From the NCBI RefSeq assembly GCF_030817215.1, contig NZ_JAUSZA010000001.1:2640501-2704500 (forward strand): 64,000 nucleotides of DNA, read 5' to 3'. Position numbers and translations under genes: made by a program. How positions within the stretch are numbered: the stretch's first letter is position 1; each line of letters begins with the position of its first letter. The notes beneath the pieces are model-generated. The model made no database searches and was not told the DNA's origin. It saw nothing but the letters and a program-made list of their open reading frames with translations. Source of the stretch: Paenibacillus sp. V4I3. GTDB taxonomy: Bacteria; Bacillota; Bacilli; Paenibacillales; NBRC-103111. Shown here piece by piece: positions 46,351-54,536 of the stretch.

Positions 46351-46611
46351 ATGACGGAAGAACAGATACAGAAGTATGAGAAATGGCTAGATGATAATTC
46401 GACTTACGATGTAATTTTATCCGCAGAAATATTGTCAGACTTGAAAACCATCCAACAGCAAAAGGATCTACTCGTTGAGGGCTTAAAAGGAATCGAAGTG
46501 AAGCTGGCATACCTAAATGCTGATAAGGAAGCTAAGAAAGTAGTAATGATTATGATCGATGAGCTGTTTGCTGCCCTCCAACAAATACAAGGGAAGGATG
46601 AAGAACGATGA
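46351..46611 (+). CDS. Small helical phage protein (86 aa)
   Basis: Starts MTEEQIQKYEKWLDDNSTYD; charged and helical, no motif. AAGGAG before ATG, ATGA overlap with the next gene. Its end, GKDEER, resembles the end of the following protein. Confidence 0.6.
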   Translation: MTEEQIQKYEKWLDDNSTYDVILSAEILSDLKTIQQQKDLLVEGLKGIEVKLAYLNADKEAKKVVMIMIDELFAALQQIQGKDEER

Positions 46612-46976
46612 CCAAAGAGGAAATATTGGCGATGCAGCCAGGGCGTGAGATGGATGGAGAAATCGTTAAATTGTTGGGGTTCGAAGTGAATTCTCTCGAT
46701 GGCATGGGTTACTGGGTATACGTAGGCAACGATCAAGACGCATGCCTGTTCAGACCATCGGAGAATGTTCGGGACGCTTGGCATGTAGTGGAGAAGATGA
46801 GGGAACGCATATTCAGTAAACGCCGTGTTTTCCTTGATAACCTTCAAGAACTAACACGATATATCGGCACTATTGACAGGACTGTAGCTTGGCCTGATGT
46901 GTTTTGGTTCGTGAATCCAGAGTCAATATGCAAGGCTGCTCTACTCGCTGTAATGGAAGGGAAGGATGAAGAATGA
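46608..46976 (+). CDS. Phage ABA-sandwich domain protein
   Basis: 122 residues: MTKEEILAMQPGREMD, FRPSENVRDAWHVVEKMRE and ESICKAALLAVME are the landmarks of the phage ABA-sandwich family found in prophages. Function unknown. ATGA overlaps on both sides. Confidence 0.75.
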   Translation: MTKEEILAMQPGREMDGEIVKLLGFEVNSLDGMGYWVYVGNDQDACLFRPSENVRDAWHVVEKMRERIFSKRRVFLDNLQELTRYIGTIDRTVAWPDVFWFVNPESICKAALLAVMEGKDEE

Positions 46977-47188
46977 TAGACAAACAAAAGCTGATCAAGT
47001 GGATCGAAGATAAGAAATATGTGTACACCATGGATGAAGAGTTATTGGAAAGCGAAGAAATAGCACTATGTAAGGGTGCGATGAAGATCCTTAACAGGCT
47101 TAGTTGGGAAATTAGTATAGGGGAGTTTGATGTAGAGGAGGTTACACATGAACGAAGTGAAGCGTCTATCAAGCCGTCTGCCGGTTAA
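46973..47188 (+). CDS. Small phage protein (71 aa)
   Basis: Starts MIDKQKLIKWIEDKKYVYTMDEE; acidic, helical, no known motif. Coupled to the previous gene; its end overlaps the next gene by about 40 bases. Confidence 0.6.
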   Translation: MIDKQKLIKWIEDKKYVYTMDEELLESEEIALCKGAMKILNRLSWEISIGEFDVEEVTHERSEASIKPSAG

Positions 47189-47318
47189 ACGAATCTCCCG
47201 TTGGGAAATGTTCATCGCTAAGCAGAAGATGCGTATACAGGAGTTTAAGGACGTTAACTATCCGGTGGCTTACAGGTACTACAGGAAGTTTATGAGATGG
47301 GTGGGTGCGGAGCTATGA
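47148..47318 (+). CDS. Small basic phage protein (56 aa)
   Basis: Starts MNEVKRLSSRLPVKRISRWEMFIAKQ; Arg/Lys/Tyr-rich, possibly nucleic-acid binding. GAGGAGG six bases before the ATG. Overlaps the previous gene and is ATGA-coupled to the YopX gene. Confidence 0.55.
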   Translation: MNEVKRLSSRLPVKRISRWEMFIAKQKMRIQEFKDVNYPVAYRYYRKFMRWVGAEL

Positions 47319-47713
47319 GAGAGATTAAGTTTAGATGTTGGGTTGTACGTGATTCAGAAGATGACGAAGAAGTTATTCCATACATGGGGGATATGAGAGA
47401 AGTCGAGTCCTATATAAACCCATTTGAAGAACAACGTAAAGGAAACATCATCCTCATGCAATGGACAGGCCTAACAGATCGTAACGGAGTGGACGTGTAT
47501 GAGGGTGACGTTGTAGCTCTCGATTCAAATGGCGTTGAAAGATATCAACACGGAGTTGTTTGCTACGATTCATGCCAAGCGAAATATAAATCAGTTCCAC
47601 CTATTACTTACAAAACTAATGCAGGTAATGGTGGATGGACCGGATATGAATTGCGCCATTATTGCGAAGTCATCGGCAACATATACGAGAATCCAGAACT
47701 CATAAACTCATAA
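47315..47713 (+). CDS. YopX family protein
   Basis: 132 residues with the family landmarks MREIKFRCW, LMQWTGLTDRNGVDVYEGDVV and YCEVIGNIYENPEL. YopX proteins are common in phages of Gram-positive bacteria; the function is unknown. Start ATG 47315 in ATGA overlap; an upstream in-frame codon is less likely. Confidence 0.88.
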   Translation: MREIKFRCWVVRDSEDDEEVIPYMGDMREVESYINPFEEQRKGNIILMQWTGLTDRNGVDVYEGDVVALDSNGVERYQHGVVCYDSCQAKYKSVPPITYKTNAGNGGWTGYELRHYCEVIGNIYENPELINS

Positions 47714-47732
47714 AAGGACTAGGGGGTAACTG

Positions 47733-47897
47733 TTACTTACTCCCTTTCTCCAACTGCTCGGCATACTTCTTAAACAAATCTTCAAGCGCCTCATCCACTA
47801 GCTTAGATTGTGGGATCCGCGTAATTTCAGAAAGCTTTATAAGAGTCGCTTTATATTCACTATCGACTTTAGTCGCATAAGGCACGCGTTCAGACAT
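47733..47897 (-). CDS. Ribbon-helix-helix regulator 1 (54 aa)
   Basis: MSERVPYATKVDSEYKATLIKLSEITRIPQSKLVDEALEDL is a typical RHH fold with an N-terminal beta-strand. GGAGGTG precedes the ATG at 47897; the longer frame up to 48122 overlaps the facing gene and is not supported. Divergent from the next RHH gene across two palindromes. Confidence 0.8.
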   Translation of the reverse strand: MSERVPYATKVDSEYKATLIKLSEITRIPQSKLVDEALEDLFKKYAEQLEKGSK

Positions 47898-47952
47898 ATC
47901 ATGACACCTCCATACAAAGTATAACCGAGGAAGTCTATTAATATAAATACAG

Positions 47953-47989
47953 ACAAGTCTTGTATTGTCATGACAAGTAATGATATAGT
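47953..47989 (+). promoter_or_regulatory. Promoter with two palindromes between RHH genes
   Basis: ACAAG-T-CTTGT (47953-47963) and TTGTCATGACAA (47965-47976) are perfect palindromes. TTGTAT (47960-47965) and TATAGT (47984-47989), 18 bp apart, form a rightward promoter overlapped by both, so an RHH protein bound there would block transcription of the replication genes. Confidence 0.6.
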
Positions 47990-48023
47990 AAGTATAGGAT
48001 TTAATATAAAGGAGGAAGACAAC

Positions 48024-48179
48024 ATGCAAACATGCAGCGTGAACACGTTTCAAATTAAAATTCCTGATGAAATCAACCGGAAAATTAAATCCGATGCAGC
48101 TCAGACAGGACTCACCAAACATGATTGGATTATGAAGGCGATCATTAAGGTGCTTAACGAAGCCGACAAGGCGGTGTAA
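48024..48179 (+). CDS. Ribbon-helix-helix regulator 2 (51 aa)
   Basis: CSVNTFQIKIPDEINRKIKSDAAQTGLTKHDWIMKAIIKVLN is an Arc-like RHH fold. AAGGAGG sets the start at 48024; a longer frame starts 18 codons upstream. First gene of the replication operon. Confidence 0.8.
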   Translation: MQTCSVNTFQIKIPDEINRKIKSDAAQTGLTKHDWIMKAIIKVLNEADKAV

Positions 48180-48181
48180 AT

Positions 48182-49099
48182 ATGGCAGACGTTAGATGGA
48201 TTAAAATCTACACAGACATGATCAGTAACAAAAAAATCAAGCGGATCCGCAAGCTGCCAGAGGGTAATAACATCGTTTTAATATGGGTGTTTCTCTTAGC
48301 GCAAGCAGGGGAATGTAACAAAAGTGGAGCTCTCTATTTAACCGATACAATATCATTTAGACCTGAGGACTTGGCGATTGAATTTGATTTTGAAGTATCC
48401 GTTATCAATCTTGCACTCATAACTCTTGAACGGTTCTCTATGATCGAGGTATTCGATGAAATCATTTATATAAAAAATTGGGATGAATATCAGAACATCG
48501 AGGGAATGGACAAAATAAGGGAACAAACAAGGCTTAGAAACATTAAATACCGAGAAAAACGCAAACAATTACTACTCAGTGACGTTAGCGTGACGTCACA
48601 TGACGAAACAGAACTAGAACTAGATTTAGAAATAGATTTAGAAAAAGAATCTCTTCTATCTGCTGCTGCGGAAATTGCATGCACCAAGGAAGATGAACCT
48701 ATTAATTATTACAACGCTCATAAAAAAGCATTTGGATTCTATTTAAACCCACGACAAAACGAAATATTAGGCGCCTACATCGATCAAGACGGAATGCAGG
48801 AAGCAGTAATCATCCGATCCATAGAGAGAGCTGCTGAAAAAATGAGAGGTCCGTATCGATTTGGACTCATTGAAACCATCGTTAAGGGTTATTTATCTGC
48901 TGGAGCTAAAACGATAGAGATAGCGCTTGCGCTGGACGAAGAATTCGATAAGGGAGGAATGGAGAATGCTCAGGGCAATAAAGGACACGTTCGATATGAG
49001 CAAAATACTGGCATCGGTTCAGGCAATCAAAGAAGAGAAGAAGGTGCAAGTGCTGTCGGATACTACGACCAATACCCAGGTGTTGTCCAGCGGCTCTGA
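48182..49099 (+). CDS. DnaD-like phage replisome organiser
   Basis: 305 residues. The first 125 match the phage replisome-organiser N-terminal winged-helix domain (VRWIKIYTDMISNKKIKRIRKLPEGNNIVLIWVFLLAQAGECN, YIKNWDEYQN). After a charged linker, residues 180-245 resemble the DnaD/DnaB2 C-terminal domain (IIRSIERAAEKMRGPYRFGLIETIVKGYLS). It should bind the phage origin and recruit the DnaC-like loader. Its last 134 bases overlap the loader gene. Confidence 0.85.
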   Translation: MADVRWIKIYTDMISNKKIKRIRKLPEGNNIVLIWVFLLAQAGECNKSGALYLTDTISFRPEDLAIEFDFEVSVINLALITLERFSMIEVFDEIIYIKNWDEYQNIEGMDKIREQTRLRNIKYREKRKQLLLSDVSVTSHDETELELDLEIDLEKESLLSAAAEIACTKEDEPINYYNAHKKAFGFYLNPRQNEILGAYIDQDGMQEAVIIRSIERAAEKMRGPYRFGLIETIVKGYLSAGAKTIEIALALDEEFDKGGMENAQGNKGHVRYEQNTGIGSGNQRREEGASAVGYYDQYPGVVQRL

Positions 49100-49853
49100 G
49101 GGATGTGGAAAATGTGTGGATGGATTCATCCTTGATGGGTGGGTAGCCCGAGAGTGTTCGTGTATGCAGCAAAATAGAATGAATTCCCGGATGCAGAACG
49201 CCATGATCCCTGAGGAATTCGATAATGCAGAGTTTCACACTTACCGTACAGTTTCAAAGACTCAGGAAGGCATGCTTAGAAAGATGACCGAGTATTTAGA
49301 GAAATTTGATGAATTACGTAGCCAGCGGACTAATAGTTTTGGATTTATATCCGTGTTTGGTGAACAGAAGCTGCGTGAGATCAAGAATCCTGCGGAACGA
49401 GTACGCATGAAGACGTTACATAACAATTTCGGATTAGGAAAGACACATCTGCAAATAGCTGCTGCCAAAGAGTTAATCAAGCGTGGTATTCCAGTGGTGT
49501 GTATTTCGGATGTGTCTTACATGGACCAGCTATCGAAAGCAAGGGCGTATAACGATGAAGGGGCAGCAGTTAACCGGATGTTAGACTCTGCCATTCATGC
49601 TCCTGTACTGGTATGGGACGATATCGGCAAGGCCAAGCCGAGTGAATTCAGATTGGACATGTACTACCAGATCATTGATGAGCGTTACAAAGCAAAGCGG
49701 CCAATCATCTTCTCCTCAAACGAGGATGACCAGACATTAACCGAGCGGATCGGGGACGCAGCTTCGAGTAGACTCTTGGGAATGTCCAAAGGCAATTGTT
49801 ACGCAGTCGAGGGATCTGATTACAGGCTCAAAGGAGCTGCGGCCAATGGGTGA
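48966..49853 (+). CDS. DnaC-like helicase loader ATPase
   Basis: 295 residues from ATG 48966, seven bases after GGGAGGA. A zinc site CGKCVDG...CSC is near residue 40-55, then AAA+ motifs: P-loop NNFGLGKTHL (the first Gly of the normal GxxxxGKT is Asn), Walker B APVLVWDDIG, and sensor I FSSNEDD. This is the phage DnaC/DnaI-like loader. The 134-base overlap with the upstream gene is unusually long. Confidence 0.85.
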   Translation: MLRAIKDTFDMSKILASVQAIKEEKKVQVLSDTTTNTQVLSSGSEGCGKCVDGFILDGWVARECSCMQQNRMNSRMQNAMIPEEFDNAEFHTYRTVSKTQEGMLRKMTEYLEKFDELRSQRTNSFGFISVFGEQKLREIKNPAERVRMKTLHNNFGLGKTHLQIAAAKELIKRGIPVVCISDVSYMDQLSKARAYNDEGAAVNRMLDSAIHAPVLVWDDIGKAKPSEFRLDMYYQIIDERYKAKRPIIFSSNEDDQTLTERIGDAASSRLLGMSKGNCYAVEGSDYRLKGAAANG

Positions 49854-49956
49854 ATGGGAATTCGACGCAGAAGCATGCTGCCAAGCCATGGAAGAAGAAA
49901 TGGCATATGAGTTTAAACAAATGATGCTGGAGAGAAAGGCGGAGACGAACGGGTGA
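49846..49956 (+). CDS. Very small acidic protein (36 aa)
   Basis: MGEWEFDAEACCQAMEEE start; AAGGAG nine bases before the ATG. Overlaps the loader by 8 bases and the methyltransferase as GTGA. No known motif. Confidence 0.5.
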   Translation: MGEWEFDAEACCQAMEEEMAYEFKQMMLERKAETNG

Positions 49957-51344
49957 AATTATTAAACGAAATTGTTGTAGATAATTTTGCAGGCGGCGGT
50001 GGGGCATCAACCGGCATTGAGTTGGCTATAGGAAGATCAGTGGATATTGCAATCAATCACGATCCAGCAGCTATAGCCATGCACAAGGTTAACCATCCAG
50101 AATCTGAGCACTATTGTGAATCAGTGTGGGATGTGGACCCGAGAGAGGTTACCAAAGGCAGGCCAGTTGCATTATGTTGGTTCTCACCAGACTGTAAACA
50201 CTTTTCTAAGGCTAAAGGCGGCAAACCGGTACAGAAAGAAATACGAGGATTGGCATGGGTAGCGTTACGTTGGGCTGCAGTTATTAAACCGAGAGTGATT
50301 ATCCTAGAAAACGTGGAGGAATTCGTTACCTGGGGCCCGATAACGAAAGACGGATACCCGGACCCGAAGCAGAAGGGGCGCACATTCAAAACTTTTGTCA
50401 ATGCGCTCAAGCGTCAAGGTTATGCAGTGGATTGGAAAGAGCTTAGAGCTTGCGATTACGGAGCTCCGACGATACGGAAAAGGTTTTTCATGATTGCACG
50501 GTCTGATGGCAAGCCGATCACATGGCCTAAACCAACACACGGGGACCCTAAAACATTACCGGTTACAGCAAAACGATTGAAGCCATGGAGAACGGCTGGC
50601 GAAATCATTGACTGGTCCTTGAAATGCCCGAGCATCTTTGAACGTGAAAAACCCTTATCTGATAATACGTTAAAACGGATTGCTAAAGGAATTGTGAAGT
50701 TTGTCCTTAATAACGAACCGTATATTGCACCGGTAACACATAAGACCAATGACCATACAGACGAAGTAGCAGCTTTCTTAGCTCAGTATTACACAGAAAC
50801 ATCCAGCCATGAAGTCAGAGGGCAATCACTAGATATGCCGATCTACACCATACCCACAGCGAACCGGTACGCACTTGTAACCAGTCACCTTGTAAAGTTC
50901 AAAGGGCAAGAATACGGAATCAGTCTAGAGAAACCATTCCACACCGTAACGGCCGGCGGCAATAACTTCGGTGAGATCAGAGCATTCCTAACAAGCTACT
51001 ACGGCGCAAGTATCGGGAGTGACTGCAACGAGCCCTTACACACCGTCACAACCAAAGACCGGTTCGGATTGGTAACGGTAAAGGGCGAAAGCTACCAGAT
51101 CAATGATATAGGCATGAGGATGTTAGAACCGCATGAACTGTTTGCCGCACAAGGCTTCCCACCTGAATACATTATTGACCGGGATGGTGACGGGAACAAA
51201 ATGCCGAAAACAGCACAAGTAGCACGTTGCGGTAATTCAGTACCACCACCGTTTGCAAATTATTTAGTCCGAGCTAATCTTCCGGAATTGTGCGGAGATC
51301 ATGGTTATAAAGAGGAACATCAGATGGAACTGAAACTGGTTTAG
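49953..51344 (+). CDS. Phage C5 cytosine DNA methyltransferase
   Basis: 463 residues. Motif I DNFAGGGGASTGIELA, motif IV SPDCKHFSKAKGG (catalytic Cys; most enzymes have PCQ), motif VI LENVEEF, motif VIII around RKRFFMIARSD, motifs IX/X near EPHELFAAQGFPPEY and QVARCGNSVPPPFA. Between VIII and IX are repeats of the form PxxTVTxxDRFGLV that make up a large target-recognition region. No restriction enzyme is beside it, so it probably protects phage DNA. GTG start, coupled. Confidence 0.9.
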   Translation: MKLLNEIVVDNFAGGGGASTGIELAIGRSVDIAINHDPAAIAMHKVNHPESEHYCESVWDVDPREVTKGRPVALCWFSPDCKHFSKAKGGKPVQKEIRGLAWVALRWAAVIKPRVIILENVEEFVTWGPITKDGYPDPKQKGRTFKTFVNALKRQGYAVDWKELRACDYGAPTIRKRFFMIARSDGKPITWPKPTHGDPKTLPVTAKRLKPWRTAGEIIDWSLKCPSIFEREKPLSDNTLKRIAKGIVKFVLNNEPYIAPVTHKTNDHTDEVAAFLAQYYTETSSHEVRGQSLDMPIYTIPTANRYALVTSHLVKFKGQEYGISLEKPFHTVTAGGNNFGEIRAFLTSYYGASIGSDCNEPLHTVTTKDRFGLVTVKGESYQINDIGMRMLEPHELFAAQGFPPEYIIDRDGDGNKMPKTAQVARCGNSVPPPFANYLVRANLPELCGDHGYKEEHQMELKLV

Positions 51345-51439
51345 AACTTGCCGCAGGCCATCGAGCCCGACCGAATCACCTAGCGATAGCGGCAGCCGTA
51401 TCAGGGTTTAATAACTATTATTTTAAGGAGCAGATAACC

Positions 51440-51892
51440 ATGATAGAGCAAATAAAGAAAACCTTACAGAAAATGACGAATGGATCTGACTGGACCAACT
51501 TCGATGATTGTGAAGATTCAAAGACGGTGTTTGAATATGATCGCTTAACTGAAAGAACTTGCGACATCATTGCAGATTGTCAAACCATAGAAATGGCGCA
51601 ATTTATCGCCAACATTCCTGAATGTTTACGGTATCTCATCGGTGAAGTAGAACGACTGAAACCTCACCCTGTGATATGTGGAAAGGGATATTGCAAATCA
51701 CCTGCTGACGATTACGTTGGAATGTTCATGTCAAACGAAGAGTGCCCAGCGTGTAATGCTCATCACATGCAAGTCGTGAAAGAAAACGAGGAACTACAGA
51801 AGGCACTAGAATACATTGCGGACGAAGAAAACTGCTTTGACAATCTCCCGTTGTATGCCCAGAAAGCAATCGAAAGGAGCAAATCCCAATGA
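51440..51892 (+). CDS. Hypothetical phage protein with cysteine cluster
   Basis: 150 residues: CGKGYCKS and CPACNAHH may bind zinc, followed by a coiled coil (VVKENEELQKALEYIAD). Function unknown. AAGGAG before ATG; the 95-base gap before it has coding-like sequence in its own frame but no start. Confidence 0.6.
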   Translation: MIEQIKKTLQKMTNGSDWTNFDDCEDSKTVFEYDRLTERTCDIIADCQTIEMAQFIANIPECLRYLIGEVERLKPHPVICGKGYCKSPADDYVGMFMSNEECPACNAHHMQVVKENEELQKALEYIADEENCFDNLPLYAQKAIERSKSQ

Positions 51893-52056
51893 TAAAAGAA
51901 TCCGTTTTACGCTCACTCGCATTCATGCAGCTAGAAAAAATGATTAAAGCCGGCAAGTACCTCGATCAATGCAAAGCGGAGTGGAAGTCGCGAACCGGTT
52001 ATGAATATCCAAGGATGTCAAAGTTTCAGCCATATGACGGAGGAGAGAGCGCATGA
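51889..52056 (+). CDS. Small basic phage protein (55 aa)
   Basis: Starts MIKESVLRSLAFMQLEKMIKAGKYLDQC. ATGA overlaps at both ends. No known motif. Confidence 0.6.
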   Translation: MIKESVLRSLAFMQLEKMIKAGKYLDQCKAEWKSRTGYEYPRMSKFQPYDGGESA

Positions 52057-52253
52057 TCCTCTATCAGTTAACAATCAACGGTGTACCTTTTGGAACGCCT
52101 AAACCTGAGTGGGTAGTCGATAAGATGATCAGCCGCAGCAGAACGGCCGTATCAGGCGAATTAGAAAAGGTGATCATTAAGCCGGAGCTCAAAGTGATCG
52201 GAGGGCAAGCATATGCAGACGATTCGAGTGAACGAATTTCCGCCAACGCTTAA
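52053..52253 (+). CDS. Small phage protein (66 aa)
   Basis: Starts MILYQLTINGVPFGTPKPEWVVDKM; beta-type start and charged body. ATGA-coupled to the previous gene; its last 41 bases overlap rusA. Confidence 0.6.
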   Translation: MILYQLTINGVPFGTPKPEWVVDKMISRSRTAVSGELEKVIIKPELKVIGGQAYADDSSERISANA

Positions 52254-52572
52254 TGAGCTGAACAATCTACATTATCGCAGCCGAGCCAAAAAGAAAGAAT
52301 ACTGGGAAGCACTGATCATGAAAGAATGCCTAGCACAACGTATCACGCCAATGGGCAAGATATCAGCAACGTTCGAATTCTATTTCCCTGATAAGCGGCG
52401 AAGGGATTTGGACAACTACGGGTTTGCGGCTAAGTTTTGCTTAGATGGATTGGTGAATGCCGGCGTGTTGAAGGATGACAGTTACAACGAGGTTGCGGAG
52501 CTAAGATTCGTCAAAGGTGGAATTGCTAAGCCGAAGTGTTTACTCATTCATTTGGTGGAGGTGTCGGCATGA
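52213..52572 (+). CDS. RusA-family Holliday junction resolvase
   Basis: 119 residues. PPTLNELNNLHYRSRAKKKEYWEAL near the start and the catalytic acidic motif DKRRRDLDNYGFAAKFCLDGLVNAGVLKDD are diagnostic. Cuts four-way junctions made during recombination or replication before packaging. Confidence 0.92.
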   Translation: MQTIRVNEFPPTLNELNNLHYRSRAKKKEYWEALIMKECLAQRITPMGKISATFEFYFPDKRRRDLDNYGFAAKFCLDGLVNAGVLKDDSYNEVAELRFVKGGIAKPKCLLIHLVEVSA

Positions 52573-52664
52573 TCAAAGTGGGAAGTTTATCAGTAGGTGT
52601 GCTGAACGGTTTATTACTGAGTGCTTTGTTTTGGACATTCATGTGGTGGGTGGTGATGAAATGA
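52569..52664 (+). CDS. Tiny single-pass membrane protein (31 aa)
   Basis: Nearly all of it is one membrane segment (VLNGLLLSALFWTFMWWVV). ATGA overlaps with rusA and the next gene. Function unknown. Confidence 0.5.
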   Translation: MIKVGSLSVGVLNGLLLSALFWTFMWWVVMK

Positions 52665-52846
52665 ACCAAACAATCATGAGTACAGTCCAGAGCCTCTCAG
52701 GACGTCATACAGGCGTGTTTATAGTCTCGGATGACCCAAATATCATCCGAGACTCTATGAAGCTCACAGACGCCTTTAAATCAGTAATAGGGGGTGATGT
52801 GAGTGAGCGAACAAAATCAGACGGAGGAGGCGCACGAAAACAATGA
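52661..52846 (+). CDS. Small phage protein (61 aa) containing a long hairpin
   Basis: Starts MNQTIMSTVQSLSGRHTGVFIVSDDPN. ATG 52661 is coupled to the membrane peptide; the longer frame from 52517 is antisense-like extension inside rusA. A perfect 12-bp inverted repeat lies in the coding sequence at 52723-52754. Confidence 0.55.
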   Translation: MNQTIMSTVQSLSGRHTGVFIVSDDPNIIRDSMKLTDAFKSVIGGDVSERTKSDGGGARKQ

Positions 52847-52863
52847 TTGGATGTTCGGGGATT
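52801..52863 (+). CDS. Possible 20-aa peptide ending the operon
   Basis: GTG behind GGGGTGAT gives MSEQNQTEEAHENNDWMFGD; overlaps the previous gene. Too short to judge by sequence. Confidence 0.25.
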
Positions 52864-52977
52864 GAGAGGACGAAATTCAGAGGTGACGGGTCCAAGAAAA
52901 GGTGCGAAAAGTTAAAACGAAATCTTAGATATTTATCGAAAATTAACAGAAAATACAAAGAAAAATAGAGTAAACTA

Positions 52978-52986
52978 TGCTATAAT
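52978..52986 (+). promoter_or_regulatory. Extended -10 promoter of the middle/late region
   Basis: TGC followed by TATAAT (52981-52986) is an extended -10 element in a very AT-rich stretch; no good -35. It would transcribe the coiled-coil gene and the late regulator. Confidence 0.5.
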
Positions 52987-53035
52987 ATAGATAATATAAA
53001 CTTATTTGAACGAATTTAAACTCAGGAGGCTGAAT

Positions 53036-54019
53036 ATGGAAACTCTAGTACAAAAAGTAGCGCGTTTAAGAGACGAATTGACTGCTTTACAAGCACATGA
53101 AGGCAATGAGGCGGCTATCAATCAAAAGGCTATTGAAATTCATCAGGCAGAGGACGAGCTTAAAGCTGCACAGATCACTGAACAACAAACAACAGTGGTA
53201 AATGCTACCTCTCAAACAGTTACACGCCAGTATGACTTCAACGTAGATTATAACGACATTTTCGGTACGTCGATCCTTAACGACAACATTCAAGCCTTAC
53301 TAGACGCTCAACGAGAGCAACTACATAGCTATTACATGGGCCTACAGGAAGAACGCGACGATCAGATTCGTGGTCTGCGTAAAGAAGTGGATGAGGCTAA
53401 TGACGAAAACAAACGATTGATCGAAGTTAAGGGTCAAGCAGAGTTGGAAAGAGACGACTTCAAGAAACGATTCGAGAACGCTGGAGAGTTAATCAAGGAA
53501 TTGCAAACTGAAGTATCTCGCCTGAAAGACCGTGAAATGGAACTCCTTAAACGTGCTGAAGAAGCGCCGTTACTATATCCGCACAAAGTGATCGACATTA
53601 CTCCTAGCAACCTTGATGCTGGTGAAGCTATCCGTGAGCAACGTGCAAAAGAACTCGCTGCTAAACCTAAAGTATGGGATCTGCAATGGGTTGATGAACT
53701 GAAACAAACGGAGTATAAAGGCGTAGGTGAAGATGGAACTGAGCTGATCATCAAGAGGCTAGAGCTTGGTAGATACAACGTTCAGGTGGGACCCCGGCCT
53801 GAGCAAGCTGTTACCGAAGTGGTTGCTGAGGATGTTCAAGACAGCGTAACTCAGGAGGAGCCATTTCAAATCGTTAAATCAGTCGAACCACCAACGATAC
53901 CAATGGCTCAGGGACCATCAATCAGTGGTGTACAAGAAGCCGTTACGAAAGAATACATCGAAGACAGACTCGCGCAGTTCGCTAGCGAATTTGGATTGGT
54001 GAAAGGTCAAGTGGCTTAG
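53036..54019 (+). CDS. Large coiled-coil phage protein of unknown function
   Basis: 327 residues. Two coiled coils (residues 1-45 and about 95-170) enclose a polar segment; the C-terminal half has a beta-type region (VWDLQWVDELKQTEYKG... IIKRLELGRYNVQ) and a flexible acidic end. AGGAGG sets ATG 53036. It has its own promoter and lies before the late regulator. I do not recognise the family. Confidence 0.65.
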   Translation: METLVQKVARLRDELTALQAHEGNEAAINQKAIEIHQAEDELKAAQITEQQTTVVNATSQTVTRQYDFNVDYNDIFGTSILNDNIQALLDAQREQLHSYYMGLQEERDDQIRGLRKEVDEANDENKRLIEVKGQAELERDDFKKRFENAGELIKELQTEVSRLKDREMELLKRAEEAPLLYPHKVIDITPSNLDAGEAIREQRAKELAAKPKVWDLQWVDELKQTEYKGVGEDGTELIIKRLELGRYNVQVGPRPEQAVTEVVAEDVQDSVTQEEPFQIVKSVEPPTIPMAQGPSISGVQEAVTKEYIEDRLAQFASEFGLVKGQVA

Positions 54020-54068
54020 TTGGTCCTAGTCCGGCATGACAACCAACAAACTTTAGGAGGAACCCGGC

Positions 54069-54473
54069 ATGAGTACTGATTGGAGAACAGAGTATAGTGA
54101 TTTGTGTAATGAGATTGAGATATTGGAGATTAGAGCGAGTGACTTGGAGAGACAGCTTTCCTCCTCGTGGAAGCAATGCTATAACGGCATACAAATGCCT
54201 CTAGATAAAGCAGTAGTGTGGAATGATGAAGCGAAAGAGAAGCTTCTTGATGTAGTGAATGAGATTGAGCATAAGAAGCAAACGAGAATGTTGATTGAGT
54301 CTAAGCTTGGAGAGTTCAAAGGGCTTGAGTATCAAGTGGCGTACAATCGTGATATCTTGCGTAAACCGCTCACTGAGATTGCCGAGGAACTAGGATATAG
54401 TTACGGTTGGATCATGAAAGTAAGCATGAGAGTGAAGAGACTAAAAGGAAGAAAGAAGGAAGAATCCGCTTGA
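54069..54473 (+). CDS. ArpU/sigma-70-like late gene regulator
   Basis: 134 residues; the end (GLEYQVAYNRDILRKPLTEIAEELGYSYGWIMKVSMRVKRLKG) is a sigma-70 region 4-type helix-turn-helix. Proteins like this lie just before terminase in many Gram-positive phages and are thought to switch on late genes. AGGAGG precedes the ATG. Confidence 0.75.
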   Translation: MSTDWRTEYSDLCNEIEILEIRASDLERQLSSSWKQCYNGIQMPLDKAVVWNDEAKEKLLDVVNEIEHKKQTRMLIESKLGEFKGLEYQVAYNRDILRKPLTEIAEELGYSYGWIMKVSMRVKRLKGRKKEESA

Positions 54474-54536
54474 ATAATCCTGATATACTGATATTAGGTT
54501 AGTTCATGCCGGACGACCTCAAAGGGAAGTGATACC

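Noticed and set aside
47733..48122. 129-codon minus-strand frame
   Set aside because: The N-terminal extension overlaps the facing RHH gene and the promoter region; GGAGGTG places the start at 47897.
51345..51439. Coding-like frame between the methyltransferase and the next gene
   Set aside because: The frame reads plausibly (GLELAAGHRARPNHLAIAA) but has no start; perhaps a remnant, not enough to annotate.
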